A stretch of DNA of 64,000 bases from Stichopus chloronotus (taxonomy: Eukaryota; Echinodermata; Holothuroidea; Aspidochirotida; Stichopodidae): the NCBI GenBank assembly GCA_021234535.1, contig CM037840.1, forward strand, positions 610,697-674,696, read 5' to 3'. Positions 24,556-36,715 of the stretch are shown one piece after another; within the stretch, counting starts at the first letter, position 1; every line of letters begins with the position of its first letter. Position numbers and translations under genes: made by a program. The notes under the pieces are model-generated. The model was not told where the DNA came from. It was given only the letters and a program-made list of their open reading frames with translations, and ran no database searches.

Positions 24556-26324
24556 TACTTTGCAGCACATTCAAGTCTAGAGTGTAAATGATAAATTTTA
24601 AGAGAAAACATTCACGACGTGTCTAAGGAAAGATGCTAAAACTTTAGAGTAAATTCCTAATTAATTCCCACGTTATAAGGTACAAACCTTTAATGATTCT
24701 TAGCATCAGTATATTCCAACAGCAGGTGTTGCCACGTCACGTAGCTCCACATGAGCATCCCCTTATACAGGTACTTCTTGTCTGGAGGAATGGCGTGTTT
24801 CTATGTACGAGACGTAGAGTGTATAATGTACTACATATTTGATTGGCTGCAATTATCTTGTAGATGCTTGCGTTGGGGTATTTCCTCTAAGCTGCTTATA
24901 ACTTACGCCATTAGAATACTTTACACAATTAACCGTTGACTGCTGTATAACAATTATTATTATTATAGCTCCGTCAGCCATTGAATTTGATAGGTAGGTG
25001 TCAATACAACTCCAACGCTAAAATAATAATTTCAAAAAGAACGTAAATGCATTAGACCGTTACGGTAGTCATATGAACAGCCCATGACGTCAAGAGAACG
25101 ATCTTTACCACTGCTTAAATAAAGGTCATACATTAATGTAGCAAATATGACAATGATTCTAATATGGTTGCTAAAATGAATGGTCCTCCTTTCTTTTCGT
25201 ATACACAGTTCGTTACACAGCTAGGGTCAAATCTCGCGGAATACGTCATAGCCACTACAGAATAACATCGTTGTCTTATTTTTGCATAGATTGATATTCA
25301 TATCCACTCCAATTGACCGTCTGTTTGATTTAAGTGACGATGACTGTCTCCTATGTTTCCTTGGAGTGTCTGAATTTTGGAGGGCCAACAGAAATTTTGA
25401 GATTATTGTCATATTCAAATATCTACTGTGGACTATGGGTGCATGTGGTCTTTCCTCTAATTTCTCTTCCATGAAACACTGACCAGCTCGCTGTTTTAAG
25501 TAAATCCAAAGACAAATCGGTCATGATAATACAGTGCAATATTACGGGTAATGGTTATGCCCTTTTTTTTCACAATTCTAGTGTCTAGTGTGCATCAGAA
25601 TTGCAGAGGGGTTTAACCTGAAAAAACCATAGTATATTGTGTTGCCATCTGGTTGCTTCTTCTTAACATTCATTGCTAGGTATCTCAGTCTGTACGTGTG
25701 TGGAGTTTGTGATAGGCTATTTCCACGAAGCGTTTTTGCACGGACCATTTTCATACCACACCTGTGTGAGACAACGAATAATTATGGAAACCATGAGATT
25801 TACAATTTCACCGATTTTTGCCGATTTGTTTTGAATTTTTTGAATTTATTCATTTGCATTGACACTTAATTTTTACGTTCAGTTTAACTTCAGTTTTCGT
25901 TGCTGCCTAACGATAAACCTTTTTTTTGTTCGGGTAGGATCAAATCTATGTCGATGTTATCATTTCAAACATACATGTTTTATTCCAAAATTCTGTTAAC
26001 TTTGTTCATTCTAGGACCTCCGCTTCGTGTTAGCGCCCTTCATCGGGTATATTTTGTTTGATATTTTTCAGTGTAGATATCAGCTTAAATTACGGGAAGG
26101 ATAAAGTGTCACAATTATGGACTTTACCTGCACACTGATTGTTGCATTGCATTTGAAGTAAAAGATGACAAAAAAGTAAATTCTTAAAGAGGTGAATTCT
26201 GATTCTTCTACCACTACGACAAAAAGTGTAAAATACGATCATGTTGTGGTTTCTAGATTACATTCAAATCAACCGTGCAGCTTTTTAAAGGCTTTCTTTT
26301 TCTCATACCCAATGACCAGTCAAC
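24556..26324. other. Intergenic sequence, no gene seen
   Basis: No domain-bearing ORF or splice pair was seen. The frames at 25227-25482 overlap on opposite strands and have no family features. Confidence 0.4.
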
Positions 26325-26485
26325 CCTAACATGATATTATACATGTTTATGCCTTCTCGAGAGGCATACGCTACACATTATGGCATGTCTGGATGTCACG
26401 TCATGTTCTATCATAGAGTAAAAGTTTTCTCGAGACAGGATTTTGACACATTATTAAAATTATGTGAGGACAATGTAGGTTTGCA
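26325..26485 (+). mobile_element. Solo terminus of the 4.2 kb inverted-repeat element
   Basis: It matches the right-hand inverted repeat of the element at 4222-5650 (TACATGTTTATGCCTTCTCG, then TCTCGAGACA and 'gacacatta'). Homology ends at the same outer edge, here 'ctacattgtcctcac' read on the minus strand. Only one terminus is present. Confidence 0.6.
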
Positions 26486-26600
26486 GTCAGAACCCATTTA
26501 CTTTTCAAATATGATATCTTATTTTTACTGTCTTCATGGCAATCCCACTGCTTTCTAAAGTAGTTGTTGTCATTTTCTTTCCTGGAGAGACGTATTTCTT
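26486..26600 (-). repeat. Dispersed repeat, copy of 8.7 kb repeat
   Basis: An inverted match to 8655-8770. It ends exactly where the solo inverted-repeat terminus begins, suggesting that the transposon inserted into this older repeat. Confidence 0.5.
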
Positions 26601-26930
26601 CCATGAGCACCCTCGCTTGTTCAATTAAAACTGAAGAAAAAATTGATATTCTTGTGACATGTACCTAGAAAGAGACTTTTTTTTCGGTGTTAGATTATTT
26701 TTTGGCTATGTCCCGTCGTGTAAGTCGTACTCTGTTCCAATTCTTTTCAGGTCCCATGATGTATTTTGAGAGCTTTCTTTCACTTTCTGTTGTGTCTGAT
26801 TGATTTGAGGTGATTCCAGTACCTACCTTTGAAGTTTCCTCCTGTCAGAGACTGATGTATCCCCACGAAGTTGCCCTGTGTTACAGTCGCTCTATACACC
26901 TACGGTAATCCTCTTGCCAGGTAGAGGCCC

Positions 26931-27253
26931 TTAAAGGGGCATTATCTTTGAGTCGGCAATAGCACAACCTGTCTGTGTGTTGTTGGTGAATGGCTTTCGA
27001 CTCGCAGCTGGTTTGTTAGTGTTGTTTTCTCTGATATTGGATTGTATATTTTTCATGCCACTGTAACTAACCTTGACGTTGGATCTGTTGAAGATTTTAC
27101 TCAGTTTGTGGCCTGGGATTGGTAACGAGGTGTAAAAACCGTGCGCCCACATTTGCTTTGTCGCGGGCCCTGTACGAGGACTTGAACTAGATCACCCTTC
27201 TTTTGTCAGTGTCGTTTAGGTTTCTCTTGGATGGCTTGTGTGGTTTTGCTGAA
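26931..27253 (-). mobile_element. Penelope-like retroelement fragment (left of copy B)
   Basis: The minus-strand translation contains 'FYTSLPIPGHKLSKIFNR', then 'NVKVSYSGMKNI' and an Asn/Ala-rich tail. This is the region after the reverse transcriptase core in Penelope-like elements, which usually reads like 'GHKLHKIFNRNTVKVSYSCM' and continues to a cysteine-rich linker and GIY-YIG nuclease. Here the usual Cys is Gly and the downstream domain is missing, so it is a dead fragment. The stretch 27100-27253 matches 31453-31605 in the same orientation. Confidence 0.65.
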
Positions 27254-27284
27254 TCGGCTATAGTGTAAAAACTTGTTTCGTTTT

Positions 27285-27333
27285 GTTTCGCAAAATATCA
27301 TTAGCGCGGTGGGGTATTGATATTCAGCGAAAC
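27285..27333. repeat. Inverted repeat at left edge of copy B
   Basis: GTTTCGCAAAATATCA pairs with TGATATTCAGCGAAAC across a loop of 17-18 bases, with two mismatches. See the equivalents in copies A and C. Confidence 0.65.
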
Positions 27334-27917
27334 AAAGAGAATGTACATATTTCTCTGAATACGTGAATAAAGATTTACACTCAAATCTCTACTGTTTGTC
27401 CCTGATGAGTAGTTGAATACTCAGGCTTCCCTCAATTTCATGTTCGCAGTGTATACATTTATACCTAAAAAAGCTTTATAAGGTTTACATCTGTTGCAAT
27501 TTTTTGCCCTCCTCGCTTGTTTTATTGGTGGGTGAGCTATATTTTTGCCCCCGACATTTTCTTTGGTGGCGCAGTTTCCCCGGCCTGCCTCCCCCACGAT
27601 CGATCCCCTGATATAGTAAACCAGAAAACTTTTCGCCACGCTATAGTTAGGACGCCCAATAAATTTCTTGATCTTAGTTATCATTCCCCTGATGTCGTTC
27701 TGGTTCATCTATGGTCCACATAGGCTACCGTAGGTATTGACAAACATAATCTAGGTCAAATGACACTGGTTGCGTTTTTAAAATTAAAGACTAAAACGTT
27801 CAGTTTCCGGTGTTTACCCGGCTTTATAAACCTTTATTTATTCACTTCAGGCAGACAGTTCAGCCTAAAAACATTAGAACTGGGTTGTTCAAGCACTGTT
27901 ACTTGAGCAGATTTGGC

Positions 27918-28260
27918 AGTAATTATGTGACTGGTTGATTAATGGGTGGCAACGATTTGCATACAGACTATATGATTCTGATTGGTCAACGTCATCATCT
28001 ATCCCAAGATCCATTGCGGTTCGACGTGGTTGCCAAGCGTCGTTAATCACGAGACCGACACTGTCAATCGACGTGTAGTTCAAGTGTCAACATATCTTTG
28101 TAACGATGTAGGCTTGTGTCACCGATTGTACCGTCTCCGTTCCTTGCTCTTCCCTGTCATCTTCATCGTACGTTTTATCACCATTCAATCATCGTTGTCA
28201 ACTGATCCTCATTCATTTCTGTGTGCCAGTCAAATCATAAATTAAATGAAACTCTGATCG
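27918..28260 (+). other. Conserved block with 87-codon frame, copy B
   Basis: Counterpart of 16544-16890, with the same frame, length and upstream ATTGG box and a handful of substitutions. The coding status is unproven. Confidence 0.3.
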
Positions 28261-31052
28261 TAAAATCAAATCGGATCTTTCTCTCTGATGGACTTTTAAT
28301 TCTGTTCTGACTTCTCTCTCTACTGTAACGTCTGGGATATTCGGTGCAGGGGCAGTCATACCACAACTGTAACCACCCCTCCCCCGCCCCCCCCCCCCAA
28401 AAAAAAAGAAAGAAAGTCAGCACTATAACATAACAATAGATGTACGTACTATTTGGTTGCGTTGGGTGTAATTTTTTCCGGGATGGGAAGTTTACAGTTT
28501 ACTAAGAAGATTATGTCATGAATGATATAAGGTTAAGCTACAGTTCTGGGCAAGATGTTTTACCACGCACCAACCTGGTACATCGATGTTGTTGGTATCG
28601 TCGTAATTTGCAAGCAATATCAGATTTACGAGAATGCGCACTTGTGCGCACAAAAACTGTCAATTAAAAAAAAAAGGCTTTAGCTGATCTTTCTTTTCCA
28701 TTTTTGGATTTGTATAATAGGTAAATCATTTCAGTCCTGTTTGTCGGAACAGATAAATGAACTTCAAAGGGATTACGTGGAACAATGAGACAAAGCAATT
28801 GTCATATTAGAAAGATGAGACTATAGTATCCTTGTCAGTCAAATTTATCAGAAAAGGCAACATCCTGACTAGTTTAAGTTTTCTGTAATGATTGACTAAA
28901 TTCTGCCAAAGTTATAAATTAATATGTAAAAAATATAAATAAATCCCTAAATTACTATAAGTCACATATTGAGAGGATCATATCAGTTTAAAATAATTTA
29001 AAATTTAAAAGCCAACATCATGAGCGTCGAGTATAGTTTAAAAATGATGGAGGGAAGGCTTGGCATCGAGCAATCATAATATGGTTTTGAAAAATGCAGG
29101 TAGGAAATGATAGTGGGTGGCGTTCCGTTTGGAGTGACATTCCTCTATCCTGTTTACAATTTTAATGGACGTCACAGAGCTCCCGTGATGTTTCCAGGTT
29201 ACCACACATTTTAGTTTTAGGTCACAAACGTGAGGGGCGGAGGGATTGTGTAAGTGTTCCATTGCTCATTCCTCTTTTTCGTTAGTCTCATGCTAATCGT
29301 TACCGATGTCATACATTCCCTACTAAAAGTACACTGGAAATGACACGGGAAACCACCAAAGGATCAAAATAAGGTAGGTGACATTTAAGTCTGTTATTAG
29401 CTCTACATTTTTGGCTTCGGTGGAATCGTAACATTTGTAATTATAATGATGTGATTGAATGAATCTGTTAGTTTGCATTTGAGTATAACAAAAAAAAAAA
29501 GTTTGTCAACTTGAAACGTGAAAAATTGCAGGAGGGTTCCGAGGAAAGTGATGTGGCGTTGGCGTGATTGATTACGTCATAAATCAAAGGTCACAGGTAT
29601 GAAAAAAATAACACACACACACACACAAATTTCTAAGTTTGTCTCTATTGTGTTCATGTTCAAAGGATATAGAAATAGCATGTATGTAAAATACACGAGG
29701 CAGAGACGTTTGAAATGAAAATGAAATCCAAAGGTCACGAAGCCAAAGATCAAATCCGTAAACCTCGTGATAAAGTGTGTCACAATCTCACCCTAATGTC
29801 TTATGATGACGTTTAGCTTCCATGATGACGTTTAGCTTCAGGATCTTTGATTCCACTCACGATACCTCACATCATCAAAAGAGAAGAAATACACACCAAA
29901 AAAGTAACACAAGAGAAAATAAAATACAAAAGATAATGATGAAAATTGTCTGACTCAGTGACTCGATGGACAAAAGGTCATTGGAATTGTTTGTACAAAT
30001 AATTGAATGAATAGAACACCCCTTCCCCTGTAGTCTAACAAGCTACAGTATCACCGAAACGTATGTCGCTTAATAAGACTAATAACAATTTGTGATTGGC
30101 TGCTGATTTTTTTTGTTTTTGTTTTAGGCCTAAATTCATCGTTGTCTCTTTATTTGCTATAAATCTGATGACTGCATCTACTCTTAGCAATGGTGGCCGC
30201 AATCAAGGACTTTCCCTTAACAAAACAGATGTATACTTTATTTGCATAATTTATACTGAATGACGTCGAAAAAAATAACATTATAGTTCAAATGTGAATG
30301 GAGAGTGATTAACCTAGTCAGAGTTATAACCTCAGCAAGTTATTGTATACAGATACAGCAAGTTCTTGCATCTCTCCCTGACTATACAATGCAGTTCTTA
30401 CTGAGTAATGGTCATTTTTTCTTTTTCTTTTTATATAAATTGTACCGAATAGGAGAATTGACTGTAAATATTGACATCTTAACACTTATTCATTAAATTG
30501 AAGAAACTATATAGGTATTTGAACAATTAAAGGTAAAAGGACTAATTTTGTATTTCTGAAGGGAAAATTTCGGTTAAGAAACTGGAAACTGATGGATGGC
30601 TTTCAATAGTGAACTTGTTGGTACCAGTCATAACTAGCTGGAACCACTGAGTTACCAATTTCCAGTTGTTGAACTGGAATTTCCTCCTGGCTTCACTCTT
30701 GTGACGAAAAAGTCAGTAGACTGATCGGTTTTTGTATTATTGTTTCTCAATTCTAGAGCCAATGAGTAACATAAGAAAATAAGCAGAGGTATAATATGAT
30801 AACTCCTATGATGGAACACACACAGCTAGAAGAGTGCTTACATAATGGAATACACTTTTAGAAGAACACCCGATGATAGTTACTGTGAAATTCAATACAT
30901 TCACCATATGGAAGTGTATGTTTCCCTATACAGAACAATTAAAACAAATTAATAAAAGCAAAAATATTTCCTTCTCAGAATGTTCTAATTTTTGATTGTT
31001 CGTAAGTCCCAATGTGTATACGACCTCACCATGCAGTATTCATTTGCTTCGA

Positions 31053-31058
31053 TTTATT
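31053..31058 (-). terminator. Polyadenylation signal, copy B
   Basis: AATAAA on the minus strand, in the same context as in copies A and C, downstream of the TRIM stub. Confidence 0.5.
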
Positions 31059-31222
31059 CTTGATGGTAGAGAAATTATATTTCTTCAATGATAAAGATAT
31101 TCTGGAGCTTGATTAAATATAACAATGGCAAAGAAACACAATCAAGACGGGATAGTGAATATTCATGGAAAAGTTATTTGTCCTTTTCCTCCTTAAATGA
31201 TCCATCCGTAGGCTACCAAAGC

Positions 31223-31452
31223 CTACGTCACTGTAATATTGTACTCATAAATCTTTCCTGAGGTATTTGTTGCTATTGAAAGCTTCTCAGATCCGTCCAC
31301 CTCTATAGTGGTCAAGCAATTAGCATCTTCATCTACTTTTCTCGTTGTTAATAAGTGTCGACCGTCTTGGCTGTACTGAACTAGCCTACGTCGGTTTGGT
31401 ATTTCTCTCCATAACATGTAGAAGAAGTCGTTCTTGTCTATACACACCCTCA
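31223..31452 (-). pseudogene. TRIM 3' stub (last ~75 codons), copy B
   Basis: It encodes only the end of the propeller, from 'VCIDKNDFFYMLWRE' to the shared C-terminus 'GKIYEYNITVT', almost identical to copy A. RING, B-boxes and coiled coil are absent. Upstream the frame runs without a stop into Penelope-like sequence, giving a 139-codon chimeric frame (31223-31642). Nothing suggests it makes a working ligase. Confidence 0.85.
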
Positions 31453-31880
31453 GTTTGTGGCCTGGGCTCGGAGTGATTTGTAACGAGGTGTAAAACCGTG
31501 CGCCCACAGTTACTTTGACGTGGGCCCTGTACGAGGAGTTGAACCAGATCACCCTTCTTTGGCAGTGTCGTTTAGGTTTTTCATGAATGACTTGTGTGGG
31601 TTTGCTGAATTTTATGTTTGCCTCGCAACCACTTTTTCTCACTGCTGCGGTGTAGGTAGGGGCTGTTGTAGGGCGTTGTTTAAGACCTCTTCATTCCAGT
31701 AGAGGGATGATATCCTCTTTTCCACGCTGATCGTCCGGTTTACGGTACGGCTGAAAGGTTGCGTTTGGGAGGTCGAGGGTGTTAAGGTTTGTTTGGGTCG
31801 TTATTTTCGGTCCTACTTGTCTGAATGCACAGGTTAGTCTTTTTTCTTGCTCTGTCCACCTCGCTGCTTCTAGCATTTCA
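31453..31880 (-). mobile_element. Penelope-like retroelement fragment (right of copy B)
   Basis: The minus-strand translation contains 'RRVIWFNSSYRAHVKV' then 'GARFYTSLQ' and 'PGHKL'. This resembles the conserved stretch that follows the reverse transcriptase core of Penelope-like elements ('IIWFNPPYSKNVKTNIGK', then 'GHKL'). A further open frame at 31691-31876 may be the upstream part, out of frame. The fragment stops after GHKL, where TRIM sequence begins. Confidence 0.65.
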
Positions 31881-31952
31881 CAGCTAAGCCGTCGTCTCTA
31901 TTGGTATGCTTGTGACACAAATTCTGAATACATTACATGCATACATGCACTC

Positions 31953-32030
31953 ACCTAGTCCTCACAAAAATTTTGTATTGCGCTCAATTCACGTTTCGAG
32001 AAAGCCAAAATAATGTTAATGAAAGCCAAT
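31953..32030 (+). mobile_element. Decayed terminus of the inverted-repeat element family
   Basis: 'CCTAGTCCTCACAAAA' then 'attgcgctcaattcacgtttcgagaaag' parallels the outer end of the element at 4222. It is weak and partial. Confidence 0.4.
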
Positions 32031-32339
32031 TAAGATGATGTCATTGATGATGTCATGTCATATGAAACATGTTCTTAGAATTGATATGAAGGAAATTTCT
32101 AAAAACGAGAAGACGATGGACGCTTTTGCCGTGGAATTTAAGCAATTATGGTATCTTTACTGTACGATATCGAGTTGTAATAAAATTAAAGGCAGTTGTA
32201 CCATACAGATCTTTACTGGTCTATATGAGCCATTGTAATTCATTTAATGTTTTTCATAATCATTTCCTGGACCGTTCAGTTGTAATACTTCACTGTCACC
32301 CTTAGTCTTTCCACGCACTTAATGATATTTTGACGTAAG

Positions 32340-33660
32340 GGATCTTATATCTGATTTCTTCAAAATCTTGTTGACAGTTTTGACCTTCCTACCAACACTG
32401 AGTTACTGAATTTTCAGTGTTTGAACTGCATAGACGTCTCTCGATACATTTAAACTGACAAAAACCCTTTGAGATTTCCATAAGTCCAGAAAACATCCAT
32501 TTTCCTGCTTGGTAGATATGACGTCATTCAACAGAGATGACGTCATTCAGCCTGTCTCTCTTGCCTGTTGGATACAAATGTATATGAATAGAAACTGAAA
32601 GATCAGTAGTCTGCACAAGACTGATACAAAATAAGTTTACATTAACTGCGTTTTTATGGGCAAAAAGTATGTAAGTCGATATATGATGTCCGTATGATGT
32701 TACAGTGACAGTGAAAGATTGGAAACAGCCATTATCTGTCAGTTCAAATCAAATCTATATCATGGAAGTAGTCTCTCTGCTTTCCCTTTTGGTTTATACC
32801 GAACCCATCGGCTCTTTTGACACGCTGAAGCGTATTTTAATAGACGTGGATCATACAGGACTATTGGTTGGCAACGTTTAACATACGACAAGGCATGTGT
32901 AAGCAATTATAGTTACCAAATTAGGATGTATTCTGTTCAACTTGCAGGCAGTCAGCGTTATGCCCAAGACAAAATGAAAGCAAAAGTACACATTGACGTA
33001 CGTTGACTGGTGATTTGAATGTGAAGTAACAAACACAAATATATCAAGGTATGACAAAAAAACACTCTTTACCTCAGAGTGACCAGACTTAAGGTCAAGC
33101 CAGTGATGATGATCTGTCTTGTTCCTTTTATGAAACCAGATGACTGAAAAAAAAAGAGGTTATACATACTTTGTATACAAACACTCTGAAGTCAGGATGT
33201 ACAAAAGATATTGCTTGTAAAAAAATGTTTTTGCTTTTTACCATCACAGGAAGGCTTATTTATGTTCAGAACATCCTGATGAGCTTTAATATTGATTTTT
33301 TTTTTATATTTATATAATCATTTGTGTATTTACTCGAAGTTTATGTGTCTTGTTTTGGAAGTGTTGACATCTTAAGAGAAGATTAAAACAATGATACACC
33401 CACGAATGTGACGGTGGCCTATTACCTGACATCTGCACTGCCTCCTGACAGAAAAACATATTAATAAAATCACCAGTGCTGGGATGACCATGTATTAGCA
33501 CCACTATTGAACCAATTTGGGACATACCTATTGCTTCATTTTTAATGAACGAATTCACTATTCTGAACATTGGAATAAGGTAGCCAACTTAATCCGAGCA
33601 ATGATAATTGATTCTCTGCTGAGTTTCATTTGCTATTGAAATTTAACTCTGTCAAGTTAC
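32340..33660. repeat. Duplicated gene segment (matches 56.75-58.2 kb)
   Basis: Several blocks match 56755-58180 in the same orientation and order. They are a 'gatgacgtcattc' block, 'acaggactattggttg', a complete exon-like block at 33073-33143, the 'gaaggcttatttatgttcagaacat' block, and an 'aggcagtgcagatgtc' block next to a GTAATAG. The two segments are clearly diverged, so this duplication is older than copies A and B. Confidence 0.65.
33073..33143 (-). pseudogene. Isolated exon, paralogue of the 60 kb gene family
   Basis: A 71-base exon with a strong acceptor (long pyrimidine run then CAG) and the donor GAG|GTAAAG. It starts 2 bases into a codon phase and ends on a codon boundary. It reads 'IWFHKRNKTDHHHWLDLKSG' and ends HSE. 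The copy at 57627-57697 has identical length and phases, and exon 2 of the 60 kb gene has the same phases with a similar end. No other intact exon was found nearby, so it is probably the remains of a gene, though it could be an exon of a gene I failed to assemble. Confidence 0.5.
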
Positions 33661-33662
33661 AT

Positions 33663-33711
33663 GTTTCGCAAAATATCATTAGCGTAGTGGGGTATTGATA
33701 TTCTGCGAAAC
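33663..33711. repeat. Inverted repeat at left edge of copy C
   Basis: GTTTCGCAAAATATCA pairs with TGATATTCTGCGAAAC with one mismatch, around a loop of 17 bases. This is the best preserved of the three. Confidence 0.65.
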
Positions 33712-34332
33712 AAAGAGAATGTGAATATTTCTCTAAATATCTGAATATAGATTTACACAAAAATCTTTGCTGTTTGGCCCTCGTGAGTTGTTGAATGCCT
33801 AGACTTCCCTCGATTAAAAGTTCGCTCGAGACAGTGATATACTTATACGTAAAACAGGTTTAAAACGTTTACATCTGTTGCAATTATTAACCCTGCACGT
33901 TGTTTTTATTGGTGGGGGAAGCTATATGTTTGCCCTCCAACATTTTCTTTGGTAACACAATTTTCCCCGGCCTGCCTCCCCCAAGATCGATCCCCTGGTA
34001 TAGTAAATTAGAAAACTTTTCGCCACGCTACAGTTAGGACGCCCAATAAATTTCTTGATTTCAGTTATCATTCTCCTGACGTCATTCTGGTTCATTTATG
34101 GTACACATAGGCTACCGTACGTATTGCCATACATAATCTAGATCAAACGATACTGCTTGTGTTTTTTAAATTAAAAATTAAAACTGTGTTTCATTTAGTT
34201 TATCAGAATATCGTAAGCAGTTTCCGGTGTTTACTCGGGTTTATAAACCTTTACTAATTCCCTTCAGGCAGTCAGTGCAGATAATAAAAACATTAGAAAT
34301 GGTTTGGGCAAGCAATGTTACTTGAACAGATT

Positions 34333-34690
34333 TGGCAATAATTATGGGATTGGTTGATTCATGGGTGGCAACGATTTGCATACAGATTATAGGATTCTGA
34401 TTGGTAAACGTCATCACCTATCCCGATGATCCTCAGCGGTTCGACGTGGTTGCTAAGCGTCGTTAAACACGAGACCGACACTGTCAATCGACGTGTAGTT
34501 CAAGTGTCAACATATCTTTGTAACGATGTAGGCTTGTGTCACCTATTGTACCGTCTCCGTTCCTTCCTCTTCCCTGTCATCGTCATCGTAGATTTTATCA
34601 CCATTCAATCATCGTTGTCAACTGATCCTCATTCATTTCTGTGTGCCAGTCAAATCATAAAGTAAATGAAACTCTGATCGTAAAATCAAA
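34333..34690 (+). other. Conserved block with open frame, copy C
   Basis: Counterpart of 16544-16890. The first codons of the frame have changed, but the rest stays open (79 codons from an in-frame start at 34426). Confidence 0.3.
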
Positions 34691-36715
34691 TCGAATCTTT
34701 CTCTCTGGACTTTTAATTCTGTCCTGATGTCTCTCTCTACTGCAACGTATGGGATATTCGCTACAGGGGCAGTCATACCACGACTGTACCCCCCCCCCCC
34801 CCACCATAAAAAAGTCAACCCTAACATAACAACAGATGTAGGTATTATTTGGAAGCGGTGGGTGTACTTTTTTTTTCGGAATGGGAGTGTCCTCAGTTTA
34901 ATGATACAAAAATGACGTCATAAATAATAGAAGGTTAAGCTGCAATTGTAGGCAAGATATTTTACAACGCACCTACAAAACCTGGTACATTGATGTTGTT
35001 GGTATTTGAAAGCAAAATCAGATTTACGAGAATTCGCTCTTGTGAGAACATAAGCTGATAAATTAGGCTCTAGCTGATCTTTCTTTTCAATTTTTGGATT
35101 TGTATAATAGGTAAATCATTTCATACCTGTTTGTAGGAACAGATAAAGAAACTTCAAAGGGATTACCTGGAACAATGAGACAAAGCAATTGTCATATTAG
35201 AGAGATGAGACTATATATCCTTGTCAGTCAAATTTATCAGAAGAGGCAACATCCTAACTAGTTTAAGTTTTCTTTAATGATTGACAAAATTCTGCTAAAC
35301 TTATAAAGTAAAATTATAGGAAATATAAATAAATCCCTAAATTACTGTAAGTCGCGCTTGAATGTTGAGAGGACCATATCAGTTTAAAATGGTTTAAAAC
35401 TTAAAAGTCAACAACATTAGCGTCGAGTATAGTTAACAAGTAATGGAGGGAAGGCTTGGCATCGCACAATCATAATGCGGTTTTTGAAAAATGCAGGTAG
35501 GAAAATGATGCTGGGGTGGCGTTCCTTTTGGAGTGATATTCCTCTGTCCTGTTGACAATTGTAATGGACGTCACAGAGCTTCTACGACCTTCATAGTATT
35601 TCTGGTTACCACATATTTTAGTTTTAGGCCACAAACTTGCAGGGGCATTTTGTTAGTGTTCATTGCACATTCCCCTCTCTCATTAGTGATGTGGCTTTGG
35701 CTTGATCGATTACGTCATGAATCAAAGGTCACAGGTATGAAAAAAAAAACACACATACACACAAATTTATAATTTTGTCTCTATTGTGTTCATGTACAAA
35801 GGATATAGAAATAGTATGTTTCTAACGAAAATGAAATCAAAAGGTCACGAAACCAAAGATCAAATCGGTAAACCTCGTGATAAAGTGGGTCACAATCTCA
35901 CCCTAGTGTCTTATGGTGACGTTTAGCTTCAGGATCTTTGATTCCACTCACGGTACCTCACATCATCAAAAAAAAAAGAAGAAGAAATAAGCACTAAAAG
36001 AGTAAAACAAGTGAAAATAAAATACAAAAGATCATGATGAAAATTGTATGACTCAGTGACTCAATGGACAAAAGGTCATTGGAATTGTTTGTACTAATAA
36101 TTGAATGACTAGAACACCCCTTCCCCTGTAGTCTAACAAACTACAGTATCACCGAAACGTATGTGGCTTAATAAGACTAATAACAATTTGTGATTACCTG
36201 TTGATTGTTTTTTTTTTGTTTTGCCTAAATTCATCGTTGTCTCTTTATTTGTTATAAATCTGATGACTGCATCTACTCTTGGCAATGGTGGCCACAATCA
36301 AGGACTTCCCCTTAACAAAACAGATGTAAACTTCATTTGCATAATTTATATTCGATGACGTCGAAATAAATAACATTATAGTTCAAATGTGAATGGAGAG
36401 TGATTAACCTAATCAGAGTTATAACCTCAAAATGTACGATACAGCAAGTTATTGTGTCTCTCCCTGGCTATACAATGCGGTTCTCACTGAGTATTGGTCA
36501 TTTTTTTCTCAAGTTATGAACTGTACCGAATAGGAGAATTGACTGTAAATGTTGACATCTTAATATTTATTCATTAAATTGAAGAAATGATAGGTATTTG
36601 AGCAATTAATTGTAAAAGGACTAATTCTGTATTTCTGAAGGGAAAATTTCCGTTACGTAACTGGAAACTGATTGCTGGCTTTCAATGGTGAACTTGTTGG
36701 TACCAGTCATAACTA

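Larger units (their letters stand above)
27271..31452. repeat. Segmental duplication copy B (TRIM 3' flank only)
   Basis: Near-identical to 15855-20054. It carries the hairpin edge, the 87-codon block, a 62-codon minus frame identical in translation to the copy A frame (29074-29262 versus 17696-17884), the CA run, the polyadenylation signal and the last part of the TRIM gene. Homology stops abruptly at about 31452. Penelope-like sequence lies against or close to both ends. Confidence 0.85.
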
